Shown here piece by piece: positions 1-7,023 of a DNA stretch of 17,675 nucleotides (within the stretch, counting starts at the first letter, position 1; each line of letters opens with the position of its first letter). The stretch spans positions 1-17,675 of the forward strand of contig DFIS01000039.1 of NCBI GenBank assembly GCA_002372175.1, given 5' to 3'. Both the position numbers and the translations under genes were made by a program. The stretch is from Solobacterium sp. UBA3691 (GTDB taxonomy: Bacteria; Bacillota_I; Bacilli_A; Erysipelotrichales; Erysipelotrichaceae). The notes beneath the pieces were generated by a model. The model saw nothing but the letters and a program-made list of their open reading frames with translations, had not been told where the DNA came from and searched no databases.

Positions 1-540
1 TGGGTCATGGACCAGCAGGTGTTCCAGTCGAGGAAGGATAACTATGACACCTGTCATCTGACTCAGGACGAAGTATGCGGAGGGAAGCAGGGATGTACGT
101 ATATCGCCATGCCGTGCTCCGTATCTGAAACAAAGTGTGAAGACGGATCGTGCACGATATATCAGACCACTTACGGTACGTCCGGCGATCCGAACGGTTC
201 GGCGAATACCTATGAAAAAACGTTCAGTATCCCGCGCAGAATCATTAATGACGCAGCGGATCCGTACGCCTATCCGGGCGGTGTACTGATCAAGTTCAAA
301 ACCGAGAAAATAGAAGATATGAACAACTTCATGATCAACCATGGAAAGATCACCCTCACCGACCTGACCCTGGCCGAGATCATCCCGGCGAAAGAAGAAG
401 GAGCGTACTTCATATTCTCCACCAATTCAGGGAATTACGCCTGCCGCTACCGCTGTGTTTCCGCAAAAGAAGCGGAAAACATCAAAGTCGAGCATATCGA
501 TGCGATCGGCAGGGAATACTACGGATTGAAAGCATATTAA
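1..540 (+). CDS. Cysteine-rich hypothetical protein, 5' end probably outside the window
   Basis: The frame is open from the first base (W-V precede the first ATG at 7) and ends at TAA 538-540, so this is probably the C-terminal ~179 residues of a longer protein; no ribosome binding site can be judged in the six bases before the ATG. The visible start is cysteine-rich: six Cys within about residues 17-49 counted from that ATG, then a CRYRC motif near the C-terminus. This pattern suits disulfides in an extracellular protein, but that is inference. The middle (IPRRIINDAADPYAYPGG) and C-terminal part look like a mixed alpha/beta fold. No signal peptide, membrane segment or catalytic motif is visible in the piece present. 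I do not recognise the family. It lies 88 bases upstream of the zinc-ribbon operon on the same strand and may belong to it, although a strong hairpin separates them. Confidence 0.6.
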   Translation, partial: WVMDQQVFQSRKDNYDTCHLTQDEVCGGKQGCTYIAMPCSVSETKCEDGSCTIYQTTYGTSGDPNGSANTYEKTFSIPRRIINDAADPYAYPGGVLIKFKTEKIEDMNNFMINHGKITLTDLTLAEIIPAKEEGAYFIFSTNSGNYACRYRCVSAKEAENIKVEHIDAIGREYYGLKAY

Positions 541-575
541 GAAAGCTGAACCGGTGAGTATATGTGTTTGTCAAC

Positions 576-600
576 GGTCCGGCACGGAAGTGCCCGGGCC
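576..600 (+). other. GC-rich intergenic hairpin with GGAA tetraloop
   Basis: GGTCC-GGCAC (576-585) pairs with GTGCC-[C]-GGGCC (590-600): ten base pairs including one T-G wobble, a single bulged C at 595, and a GNRA-type loop GGAA. No T-run follows (next bases TGAACTTT), so it is not a classical intrinsic terminator. It sits 28 bases before the zinc-ribbon operon start and could be an mRNA processing, stabilising or attenuating element between the upstream Cys-rich gene and the operon. Confidence 0.5.
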
Positions 601-628
601 TGAACTTTAGAAATAGGAGGACTGGAAT

Positions 629-1510
629 ATGGCAATTTATTGTCCGAACTGCGGTAAGAGATTACCGGATGATGCTGGGTTCTGTGATAACTGCGGAACG
701 AAGATCCCTTCAATGAAACCGCAGGATACTCCGCAGGTTTCTGCCCCGGCAAAGATACCGGAAAAGAAGAAACCTTCAGTATTGTTAAAAGTCCTGAAGT
801 GGTTTGTGATCCTGAATGTTGTCGGCGGTATAGGCATTGCCCTGATCGGTGTTCTGGAGTCGGTATTCCACCGTACACCTCCTGCTGATCCGCCTTCACA
901 GCAGACTCCTGCATCCCAGAACAGCAGTGCCGTAAGCACGCATACTGCCCGTCCGAAGGATACCGGAAATGCAACACCGGCACCGGCGGCACCAGAAACA
1001 CCGGCACCGGAGTCTGCTGCAGAGACTCCTGTAACTCAGGATATTCCGCAGGGATTAGGAGATATTACCAATGTCTGGTTCGATGATTTCCTGTTCTACG
1101 AAAATGATGTTTACGATAACGGGATCCCCAAAGGTGCTGTACTGCGCGAAGCAGGATATATCAGCGGGGAATGGAAGTACTGCATTACGTTTAACCGGAC
1201 GATTGCCGGAGAAGAGAGGATCGATGAGATCGGTACGGCAGAAGTTGCTTTCTCCGAACAGGGTGCACAGCTGATTCTGCATCCGCAGTACATCCGTTTC
1301 GGAAGTGATGTATCCCCGGAAAACGAGGCGGAAGTCGGCTATGAACCGTTTGTCGGTACATGGGATCCCGAGTATATCGATGTATCGGACGGCAATACTG
1401 CCATCGGTCTAGGCCCGTATTACACGTATGAGGGCAGAGACTATGTGCTTGGGAATATCGTGGTCAGAGACAACGGTATGTTCGGTGATGTTCTGCTGGT
1501 AAGACCTTAA
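629..1510 (+). CDS. Single-ribbon zinc-ribbon membrane protein with extracytoplasmic domain
   Basis: 293 residues. The N-terminus is a zinc ribbon with Cys5, Cys8, Cys19 and Cys22 (CxxC-x10-CxxC). A basic, Pro-rich linker leads to one hydrophobic segment at about residues 52-76 (KWFVILNVVGGIGIALIGV). A Pro/Ala/Thr/Ser-rich low-complexity stretch follows (~84-140), then a folded domain (~145-293) rich in aromatic and acidic residues. The layout predicts a cytoplasmic Zn ribbon, one membrane pass and an external domain on a flexible stalk, as in many uncharacterised Bacillota zinc-ribbon proteins. A consensus AGGAGG at 615-620 lies 8 bases before the ATG, so the start is secure. It is the first gene of a tight operon, 10 bases before the three-ribbon gene. 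Function unknown; the ribbon more probably mediates protein contact or sensing than catalysis. Confidence 0.85.
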   Translation: MAIYCPNCGKRLPDDAGFCDNCGTKIPSMKPQDTPQVSAPAKIPEKKKPSVLLKVLKWFVILNVVGGIGIALIGVLESVFHRTPPADPPSQQTPASQNSSAVSTHTARPKDTGNATPAPAAPETPAPESAAETPVTQDIPQGLGDITNVWFDDFLFYENDVYDNGIPKGAVLREAGYISGEWKYCITFNRTIAGEERIDEIGTAEVAFSEQGAQLILHPQYIRFGSDVSPENEAEVGYEPFVGTWDPEYIDVSDGNTAIGLGPYYTYEGRDYVLGNIVVRDNGMFGDVLLVRP

Positions 1511-1520
1511 GGAACTGCGT

Positions 1521-2603
1521 ATGGCTGTGCGTGAAAGAAGATGCCCGTCGTGCGGCAGGATCGTTAATCAGGATTCCAAATTCTGTCTTTACTGCGGAAA
1601 AGAGCTCCCGATTGCCGAAAAGAAGGTGACAAGATCCAAGGCTCTCACATGTCCTGTCTGCGGAAAAGAGGCTGCGAAGGGGGCGAAATTCTGTTCGGGA
1701 TGCGGTTACCGCTTTGATGCAAAAGAGCCCGAAATAGTAAAGAAAGAACCGGTATGCCCGGAATGCGGGGCACCTGTCAATGAGGATTCGAAATTCTGTC
1801 TGCGCTGCGGGAAAGCACTGAAACAAGAAGCACCCAGACCGAAGCGTAAAGCCGCGGCACCAAAGATGCCTAAGCCTGATGTGATCCCTGAGATGCCTGC
1901 GGGACTGCGGCTTTCGGCGCTATCTTCCGTTGGTGAGATGGACCTTGGGGAGATGGGGAATACGGTCTCTTCGGCTGTCGGGGAGATTGCTTCTGTCCGT
2001 CAGGAAGTAACAGAAGTTCTGTCGCCGATCGCCGGTATCGCCAAGACAGTTACCTCGTATCTCGGCGGTCTTTTCGGCATGTTTACAAAGCCGAAGGTAC
2101 TGCTGTATACGGTGTTTATGGCCGGTCTCTGGACTGTGCTTGGGGCCTTAAGAAACAGCGGTTCTGACTTCATAGAGGCACTGTCCTGGCTGACCTGTGC
2201 GGATGGCGGGATCCTTGGCAAGGGCTGTACGGCAGTCCTGCTGTCATCGCTGTTTTCGGGAGGCATAGGCAATACTTTCAAGGGCTTGGGTTCTCTGTTC
2301 AGCTGGAAAGAGGGTAAAGGAAGTATCCTGAGCCTGCTGCTGGGTATCGTGGTTGGTGCCGCTTCCTGCACAGGCATCACGATGGCTGATCCTGCTTCAG
2401 CCATGGCCGGGATCGCCGGTACACTGCTCTCGCTGCAGGCGGCCGGAAGACAGGATGGTCTTTTGTATAAGCTGGCAGAAGCACTGACATCCGCCAAAAA
2501 CAATGATGTCCGTATTGCGCAGCGCGGCAAGGCCAAAAGCCTGCTGGGCGGTCTCACACTGGGATTTGCGCTGATTACTGCCCTTACGGCACTGGGAGGC
2601 TGA
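1521..2603 (+). CDS. Triple zinc-ribbon multi-pass membrane protein
   Basis: 360 residues. Three zinc ribbons in tandem occupy the first 100 residues: Cys8/11/22/25, Cys44/47/58/61 and Cys79/82/93/96, all CxxC-x10-CxxC. A Lys/Pro linker (101-125) and a Gly/Ala/Ser-rich amphipathic stretch (130-190, with EMGNTVSSAVGEIASVRQEV) lead into a hydrophobic C-terminal half with likely membrane segments near 193-209, 237-250, 268-286, 293-308 and 341-358. It ends abruptly in LGG. The start ATG has TAAGGA (1508-1513), which overlaps the stop of the upstream gene, so the two are probably translationally coupled. The gene is followed after 14 bases by the large envelope protein. The hydrophobic part could be a membrane scaffold or a pore-like assembly, but I do not recognise the family. 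Confidence 0.85.
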   Translation: MAVRERRCPSCGRIVNQDSKFCLYCGKELPIAEKKVTRSKALTCPVCGKEAAKGAKFCSGCGYRFDAKEPEIVKKEPVCPECGAPVNEDSKFCLRCGKALKQEAPRPKRKAAAPKMPKPDVIPEMPAGLRLSALSSVGEMDLGEMGNTVSSAVGEIASVRQEVTEVLSPIAGIAKTVTSYLGGLFGMFTKPKVLLYTVFMAGLWTVLGALRNSGSDFIEALSWLTCADGGILGKGCTAVLLSSLFSGGIGNTFKGLGSLFSWKEGKGSILSLLLGIVVGAASCTGITMADPASAMAGIAGTLLSLQAAGRQDGLLYKLAEALTSAKNNDVRIAQRGKAKSLLGGLTLGFALITALTALGG

Positions 2604-2609
2604 CGGAGG
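2604..2609 (+). promoter_or_regulatory. Shine-Dalgarno site deciding the start of the large envelope gene
   Basis: CGGAGG overlaps the in-frame GTG at 2609, which therefore cannot be the initiator. The ATG at 2618 lies 8 bases downstream at normal spacing and is taken as the start. Confidence 0.7.
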
Positions 2610-2617
2610 TGAAATAT

Positions 2618-5600
2618 ATGAACAGTAAGAGAAAAAACATATATCGATACCTGTACGCGGCTGCTGCAGGATTTATCCTGCTGGCTCTGTCACTGATGCC
2701 CTTTTCGGCTGTGAAAGTCCATGCTGAGCAGGAGCGTATTTATCAGTCGATCTCGGATACACTGCGGTTCGGCGAAACATTCATATACAAAAATGGTTAC
2801 TTGAATACTTCCGAGAAGAGGGGTTCTGTAGACTGGATGCTGGAAGCGATGTGCCTGGAACCGTGGGATCTGAAACTTGTACAGGCAAACAATACACCGG
2901 ATGAGCAATCCTTTTACAGGGTAAAAGATGAGCGTGTGTACCGCGGATATCTCAGTGAAGGCGACAGACTGCGTTCTTCTGCTACCATCAACGGAATCAA
3001 CGGCTATATCAGCACGCATGCCAGAGTCTATTTTGACAATGGAAGTGATTTCGAGTTCAGACTCAGTTCTGAAAATGATTTTGAACTGATGGAGGCGACA
3101 GACGGTGATTATGTTGACAGCACTGCCACAAAGTCATGGACGGTTTATAACGACTATACTGTTGAGCAGGGTGTAAAGAAGGTCGTTATCTTTATCTATC
3201 ATGAAGGTGACCTCAGAGGCCGTACGGTAACAACTGACGATGCATATCTGACTATACGCTTTGAATTCACCGTGAATAAGGTCAGTCAGTCGGTGACGGA
3301 AAAAGCAGATGACAAGCCTGGTGAAGATCATGGAACGTATATCAAGCCGGAGATCATCAATGAACCTGATGATTCCGGTTTTCCCGGCGGGGCCATCGTC
3401 AGTATCGGCGGTGCAGCTGTGGCTGGGGCAGCAATCGCTTCCGGAAGCGGTGATAAGAAAACAGAAGGAAAAGACGATAAGAAAAAGAAAAAAAGAAGTT
3501 CCTACAGGATGTATGTCTATAAGGACTTCGGGGATGCGATCCGTAAGGACGGACAGCCTGTCAGGATCGGTGCCCGCATTGCTGAGATCACGGAAGAAGG
3601 TGAAGTGGAACGTAACGATCTGTCCCAGAAGATCCGCATCTTCTCGGAGGATGATACGCTCACAGTAAGTAATCCCCGGATGAGCGGTAAGTATAAGTTC
3701 GCCAGAGTCAGCTGTGAAAAGGACAGCCCGCACGCGGAAGGAACCGTATCCTTCCAGTATGAAGGTGAGGAAGGTATCTTTACCAAACATGTCGTCTTCC
3801 GGCTGGTAGGTGCGATGGAGATCGTCTTCCCGGCGATGAACGCAGACGGAAACTGGGTCGCCAATGCCAATCTCAATGAAACGGATGTCATTGCCGGCAT
3901 CGGCGGAAGAGCGAGACTGCGCTTCATGATCAAGGATGCCACCGAGGAGCCAAAGCGGGTGACATTTGCGAATACAGGCGGTTTTGATATCGGTATTTCA
4001 AGGGATAAGGAGTATGCCTATACCTACTGGGCAGAGATCACAAACAAGACAGACAAGATCGAAAAGACAGCCGGGATCTTTGCGGATAAGAAACAGCAGG
4101 CGATAGGGATCAAGGCGATCTTTGAGGACAAATCCTCTGTCGAGAGTGAATTCCTGATCAACATCTGGCCGGATGGTATCTCGGTGCCGATGGAGGATCA
4201 GAAGGACGGATATATCGAGATGGATACCCTGCCGGATGAGAATGCGGCAGGTACAGCGAATATACCGCCGGCAAGATTCAATGTTTATGTATGTTATCTG
4301 GATGGCGAAGAAGCAGTGATCGAAAAGAATCCGACCATGACGTTCAGCGGTTTCTTTGACGAGGGTAAATACGGTAAGACATTCACCACCGAGCATTTCC
4401 CGTGGAAGGTATTTGGCGGTGCCGGCATCGCGATCTATCCGTATAAGACACTGCCGGTGATCATGGAACCGTATTACGCATATCTCAAGCTGTTATACAA
4501 GGGAACCGGACAAAGAGAAGAGGCAGAACTGCCGTTCAGACTGACCGGTATCAAGGCGGATCTGCCAAGCATGGCAAGAAAAGAAGAAGCTCTCAGAAAG
4601 CTGAAGAGAGCAATCCAGATCTTCGGTATTGGCTCAGATCCGGACCTGCGCAATATGGTGAGAAACGCTCCGCATATGTCTGGTGCGGATATTGAACATC
4701 TGACAAATCAGATTCTGCTTGCCGGAAGAGAATTCTACCAGGCGCAAAGTGAAGAATATGCTTCGATCGATGCGGTCATGACAAAGTATATCGTGGTCGC
4801 TTCATCCCTGGTCGCGATCGGTGACAAAGCCACCGAGACGGCGATCAAGCTGTACTGGCCGACAGCGCCGGCAGATCTGATCGCAGCCTTTGCCAATCCG
4901 TTCAAGAATGCTCTGGCAGAATACCTCGGGCAGTATGTTGCCCGCTGGTCATGGGTCGACCTGACGGAGGGCGGAGAAATTGAAGAGTTTGCGTTTATGA
5001 AGACACTGGTCAGCAGCAGTAACCAGACCCTTGAGGCAGTACTGACCGGTGAAACGCCGATGACGCCGAAAGTCATGGGTCAGATCGTCTCACTCTACCT
5101 GATGATGAGCTATGCCAGGCATTACTTCTATGGAGAAGGTGATGAGAAGGGCGACATCTTCAAATCACTGCTTGCGGCTATGGGCGATCTGACATTAGCT
5201 AAGTTTAAGCAGTTCCTGGGCGATAAGGTCAAAGCCTTGGGTGAGAAAGTGCTTAAACCTTTCAGCAATTATGCCGGAAAACTTCTGAGTGATCAGCTGC
5301 GGAAAGGTTACCAGTCCAAGGCAAATACCGCCGGAACAAATGTCTTTCTCCAGTATGTACGCGGTTCCTATCGGGATTTCGGCAAACTGACCAACGATGC
5401 ACACAAGGCTGCCGAGGCTGCAAGGGAGGCAATGAAATCCCGGTATATGGAAGGGGCAGAAAAGGCAATCGAAGAAACCGTCGAACAGGCTGCTTCGGCT
5501 GCGGATATTGCGATTGCCCAGGTGCTGAACTATCTGTTTGACGGAACTCTCGATGAAAACGATTCACTCGGTGTGGAGACCCATGAAGTCGCCGCAAACT

Positions 5601-5980
5601 ATATCATTGACCGTTCGTCCAGAACCGCGCAGATGCTTGCAAGAGGCTTTAAGAAATGCTTTGGCATCGATGTCGAAAAGGCATATAAGGACGCAAAGGA
5701 AACTCTGGATATCTCAATAAAGCTGGATGGGGAATACCTGATCATAGCAATGTTCGGATACGGCATAACTGTCAACTATGTGCAGAATTTCGAAAGTCTG
5801 TTCTCACTCGTATATGACACGCTGTTCGAATTGCTGGAAGATCTCTGGAAGGCAAGAGAAAACCACGTTCCTTCTTCCGATCCGAGGGATGAACTTACAG
5901 AAGACACTTCGAGGCTTGAACGTCAGGCAGAAAATCTGAAAAAACTCGAAAACTCGGTGAATATCAACTATTACTGGTAA
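2618..5980 (+). CDS. Large secreted/envelope protein of the zinc-ribbon operon
   Basis: 1120 residues from the ATG chosen by ribosome-site spacing. Residues 1-37 form a signal peptide or anchor: basic MNSKRKNIYR, a hydrophobic core (~11-30), and a possible cleavage site VHA/EQ. Residues ~38-250 are a mostly beta domain. A Gly/Ala-rich hydrophobic segment (~257-276) is followed at once by a Lys-rich run (279-293), a plausible second membrane or wall-proximal element. Residues ~295-650 look like repeated beta-sandwich (Ig-like) modules; ~650-1080 are helical, with hydrophobic stretches near 725-735 and 1039-1056. The tail is acidic and charged, then aromatic (NINYYW). No catalytic motif, LPxTG signal or known toxin domain is visible. 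Its position between zinc-ribbon membrane proteins suggests the structural core of one envelope complex. I can place it only in an uncharacterised Bacillota family. Confidence 0.85.
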   Translation: MNSKRKNIYRYLYAAAAGFILLALSLMPFSAVKVHAEQERIYQSISDTLRFGETFIYKNGYLNTSEKRGSVDWMLEAMCLEPWDLKLVQANNTPDEQSFYRVKDERVYRGYLSEGDRLRSSATINGINGYISTHARVYFDNGSDFEFRLSSENDFELMEATDGDYVDSTATKSWTVYNDYTVEQGVKKVVIFIYHEGDLRGRTVTTDDAYLTIRFEFTVNKVSQSVTEKADDKPGEDHGTYIKPEIINEPDDSGFPGGAIVSIGGAAVAGAAIASGSGDKKTEGKDDKKKKKRSSYRMYVYKDFGDAIRKDGQPVRIGARIAEITEEGEVERNDLSQKIRIFSEDDTLTVSNPRMSGKYKFARVSCEKDSPHAEGTVSFQYEGEEGIFTKHVVFRLVGAMEIVFPAMNADGNWVANANLNETDVIAGIGGRARLRFMIKDATEEPKRVTFANTGGFDIGISRDKEYAYTYWAEITNKTDKIEKTAGIFADKKQQAIGIKAIFEDKSSVESEFLINIWPDGISVPMEDQKDGYIEMDTLPDENAAGTANIPPARFNVYVCYLDGEEAVIEKNPTMTFSGFFDEGKYGKTFTTEHFPWKVFGGAGIAIYPYKTLPVIMEPYYAYLKLLYKGTGQREEAELPFRLTGIKADLPSMARKEEALRKLKRAIQIFGIGSDPDLRNMVRNAPHMSGADIEHLTNQILLAGREFYQAQSEEYASIDAVMTKYIVVASSLVAIGDKATETAIKLYWPTAPADLIAAFANPFKNALAEYLGQYVARWSWVDLTEGGEIEEFAFMKTLVSSSNQTLEAVLTGETPMTPKVMGQIVSLYLMMSYARHYFYGEGDEKGDIFKSLLAAMGDLTLAKFKQFLGDKVKALGEKVLKPFSNYAGKLLSDQLRKGYQSKANTAGTNVFLQYVRGSYRDFGKLTNDAHKAAEAAREAMKSRYMEGAEKAIEETVEQAASAADIAIAQVLNYLFDGTLDENDSLGVETHEVAANYIIDRSSRTAQMLARGFKKCFGIDVEKAYKDAKETLDISIKLDGEYLIIAMFGYGITVNYVQNFESLFSLVYDTLFELLEDLWKARENHVPSSDPRDELTEDTSRLERQAENLKKLENSVNINYYW

Positions 5981-6001
5981 TCACAACGAAAGGAGATACA
6001 C

Positions 6002-6202
6002 ATGCCAATCTGTATATTCTGCGGGGCAGAGATCCATGACGGGGATCCGTTCTGCAAGAACTGCGGGGCACCTGTGCTGAAAGAAGGAGAAACGATCGAA
6101 CCGATCACGATCGAAGTGCCGGAAGGGGCAGAGATCACCATCGGAGACGGACCGGAAATGACGCATGACGAGGCCCGGTGGGTACGGGAAAAACAAAAAT
6201 AA
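6002..6202 (+). CDS. Small zinc-ribbon protein
   Basis: 66 residues. One zinc ribbon (Cys4, Cys7, Cys18, Cys21; motif CIFCGAEIHDGDPFCKNCG) is followed by an acidic tail with an EPITIEVPEGAEITIGDGPE-type beta strand and a charged C-terminus. There is no membrane segment, so it is probably cytosolic and could pair with the ribbons of its operon partners. AAAGGAGA (5989-5996) gives an ideal start. It lies 21 bases after the large envelope gene, and its stop codon enters the terminator stem, so it is the last gene of the operon. The same ribbon spacing in four neighbouring proteins argues for shared ancestry or a common partner. Confidence 0.85.
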   Translation: MPICIFCGAEIHDGDPFCKNCGAPVLKEGETIEPITIEVPEGAEITIGDGPEMTHDEARWVREKQK

Positions 6203-6240
6203 GAGAAACTGTCTGCAGGAATCTGCGGACAGTTTCTCTT
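6201..6240. terminator. Bidirectional intrinsic terminator, 18-bp stem
   Basis: AAGAGAAACTGTC (6201-6213) is perfectly complementary to GACAGTTTCTCTT (6228-6240). The inner TGCAG/CTGCG extends the stem to 18 pairs (one T-G wobble) around a GAAT loop. On the + strand only a short T-tail follows (CTCTTTGTG). On the minus strand the stem is followed by ATTTTTGTTTTT, a strong U-tract, so it also ends the minus-strand oxidoreductase remnant next to it. Confidence 0.85.
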
Positions 6241-6247
6241 TGTGTGC

Positions 6248-6490
6248 TTAGATGGAATTTGCGGCTTCGTAGGCTTCCCAGACAGCCTTCAGGATCGTTG
6301 CGGCACCGGTAATGATCAGACCGAAACCGCCCTTGGCACGCAGACTGAAGTAGTTGATCAGATTGTCGGAATAACCGCCTTCCTCATCGTAGGAAAGGGC
6401 ACCGAGGGACATTGGAAGAACAGCAAAACGATTTGGGATCTCGACTATGCCGATCATGTAGGGCTGATGCAGTACATTATAGTTACTCAT
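6248..6490 (-). pseudogene. Old Yellow Enzyme family NADH:flavin oxidoreductase, internally deleted remnant
   Basis: 80 codons. Residues ~8-65 carry the N-terminal signature of OYE / 2,4-dienoyl-CoA reductase-like enzymes: the strand IGIVEIPNRFAVLPMSL, then GYSDNLINYFSLRAKGGFGLIITGAAT, the usual beta1-to-beta2 segment of the FMN-binding TIM barrel. The next residues, ILKAVWEAYEAANSI, look like the extreme C-terminus of the same family, where the NAD(P)/FAD domain ends in a helix such as 'xAVxEAYEAxxxI'. Several hundred codons (most of the barrel and the dinucleotide domain) are therefore missing, and the joint lies near 6292-6298. The frame survived. No Shine-Dalgarno precedes the ATG, and the strong minus-strand terminator downstream is intact. 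It cannot encode a working enzyme. A short functional peptide is possible but unlikely. Confidence 0.75.
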
Positions 6491-6535
6491 AGCTTGAATC
6501 TACTTACTTATATTTAAAAGAAGCCAACATGAAAG

Positions 6536-6895
6536 ATGTATGAAAGATATAATATAAGTGATATGTTAACGAGAATAATATCGATCATTCTGAACATAGT
6601 ATATGTACTTGTGCTGAACCTCGGCATGTATACCGACCGTGCTGTCATGCCAAATGGGAATGTCCGGGAATGGACCAGAAGCCCGATCGACAGGCTGAAT
6701 ATCATGGATCAGACGGTCTTTCTGTATCTGCAGATATTCTTTACAGCTGTCACGGTCATCTCGGCGGTTTTACTGCTGCTTGGCATACAGCATCATGTAT
6801 GGAAAAAAGTGTGGCTGATCAGTTTCATTGTGTCCACACTGCTGTTTGTGATCATTCTGGTGATCACCGGCAATGCGCATGCGAAATATGCGTGA
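6536..6895 (+). CDS. Small membrane protein, three predicted TM helices
   Basis: 119 residues with hydrophobic helices at about 11-30 (LTRIISIILNIVYVLVLNLG), 61-83 (FLYLQIFFTAVTVISAVLLLLG) and 90-112 (VWLISFIVSTLLFVIILVI), joined by a polar loop containing MPNGNVREW and ending in HAKYA. I do not recognise a family. No convincing Shine-Dalgarno precedes the ATG. A second in-frame ATG at 6563 (residue 10) is equally possible, and a TATAAT at 6548-6553 lies just before it, which would give a very short leader. The gene stands between two degraded genes, so it may be a recent arrival or a survivor of a damaged cluster. Confidence 0.55.
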   Translation: MYERYNISDMLTRIISIILNIVYVLVLNLGMYTDRAVMPNGNVREWTRSPIDRLNIMDQTVFLYLQIFFTAVTVISAVLLLLGIQHHVWKKVWLISFIVSTLLFVIILVITGNAHAKYA

Positions 6896-6920
6896 TCATC
6901 AAAAGTATCAGGGGGCGTAT

Positions 6921-7018
6921 ATGAGGAAATTCCTGATCGTGTTATTTATGTTTCTGTGTGCAGGAGAGGATGTAACGATCCCGAAGTGAGCACAGGATAC
7001 GCGGATTCTAGGAGGTAG
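6921..7018 (+). pseudogene. Frameshifted N-terminal remnant of a lipoprotein gene
   Basis: AGGGGG (6910-6915) precedes ATG 6921, which opens a typical signal sequence: M-R-K, then a hydrophobic core FLIVLFMFLCA. The frame ends after 22 codons at TGA 6987-6989. In the neighbouring frame, from 6968, the reading is G-C-N-D-P-E-V-S-T-G-Y-A-D-S, exactly what follows the lipobox of a lipoprotein; that frame then stops at TAG 7016-7018. One lost base (or two gained) around 6960-6968 would explain both halves, giving a lipobox such as CAGGC or similar. What remains is a leader only; the mature protein is absent because the YoaP-type gene begins six bases later. It could alternatively encode a 22-residue hydrophobic peptide. 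Confidence 0.45.
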
Positions 7019-7023
7019 ATCAC

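Noticed and set aside
637..939. Long open frames on the minus strand opposite the zinc-ribbon and envelope genes (for example 637-939, 2000-2557, 3134-3790)
   Set aside because: They lie wholly inside well-supported + strand genes and have no ribosome sites or recognisable protein motifs; shadows of codon bias.
1521..2603. Zinc-ribbon protein as a DNA-binding regulator
   Set aside because: The ribbons precede a multi-pass membrane region and there is no helix-turn-helix; such ribbons usually bind proteins or only metal.
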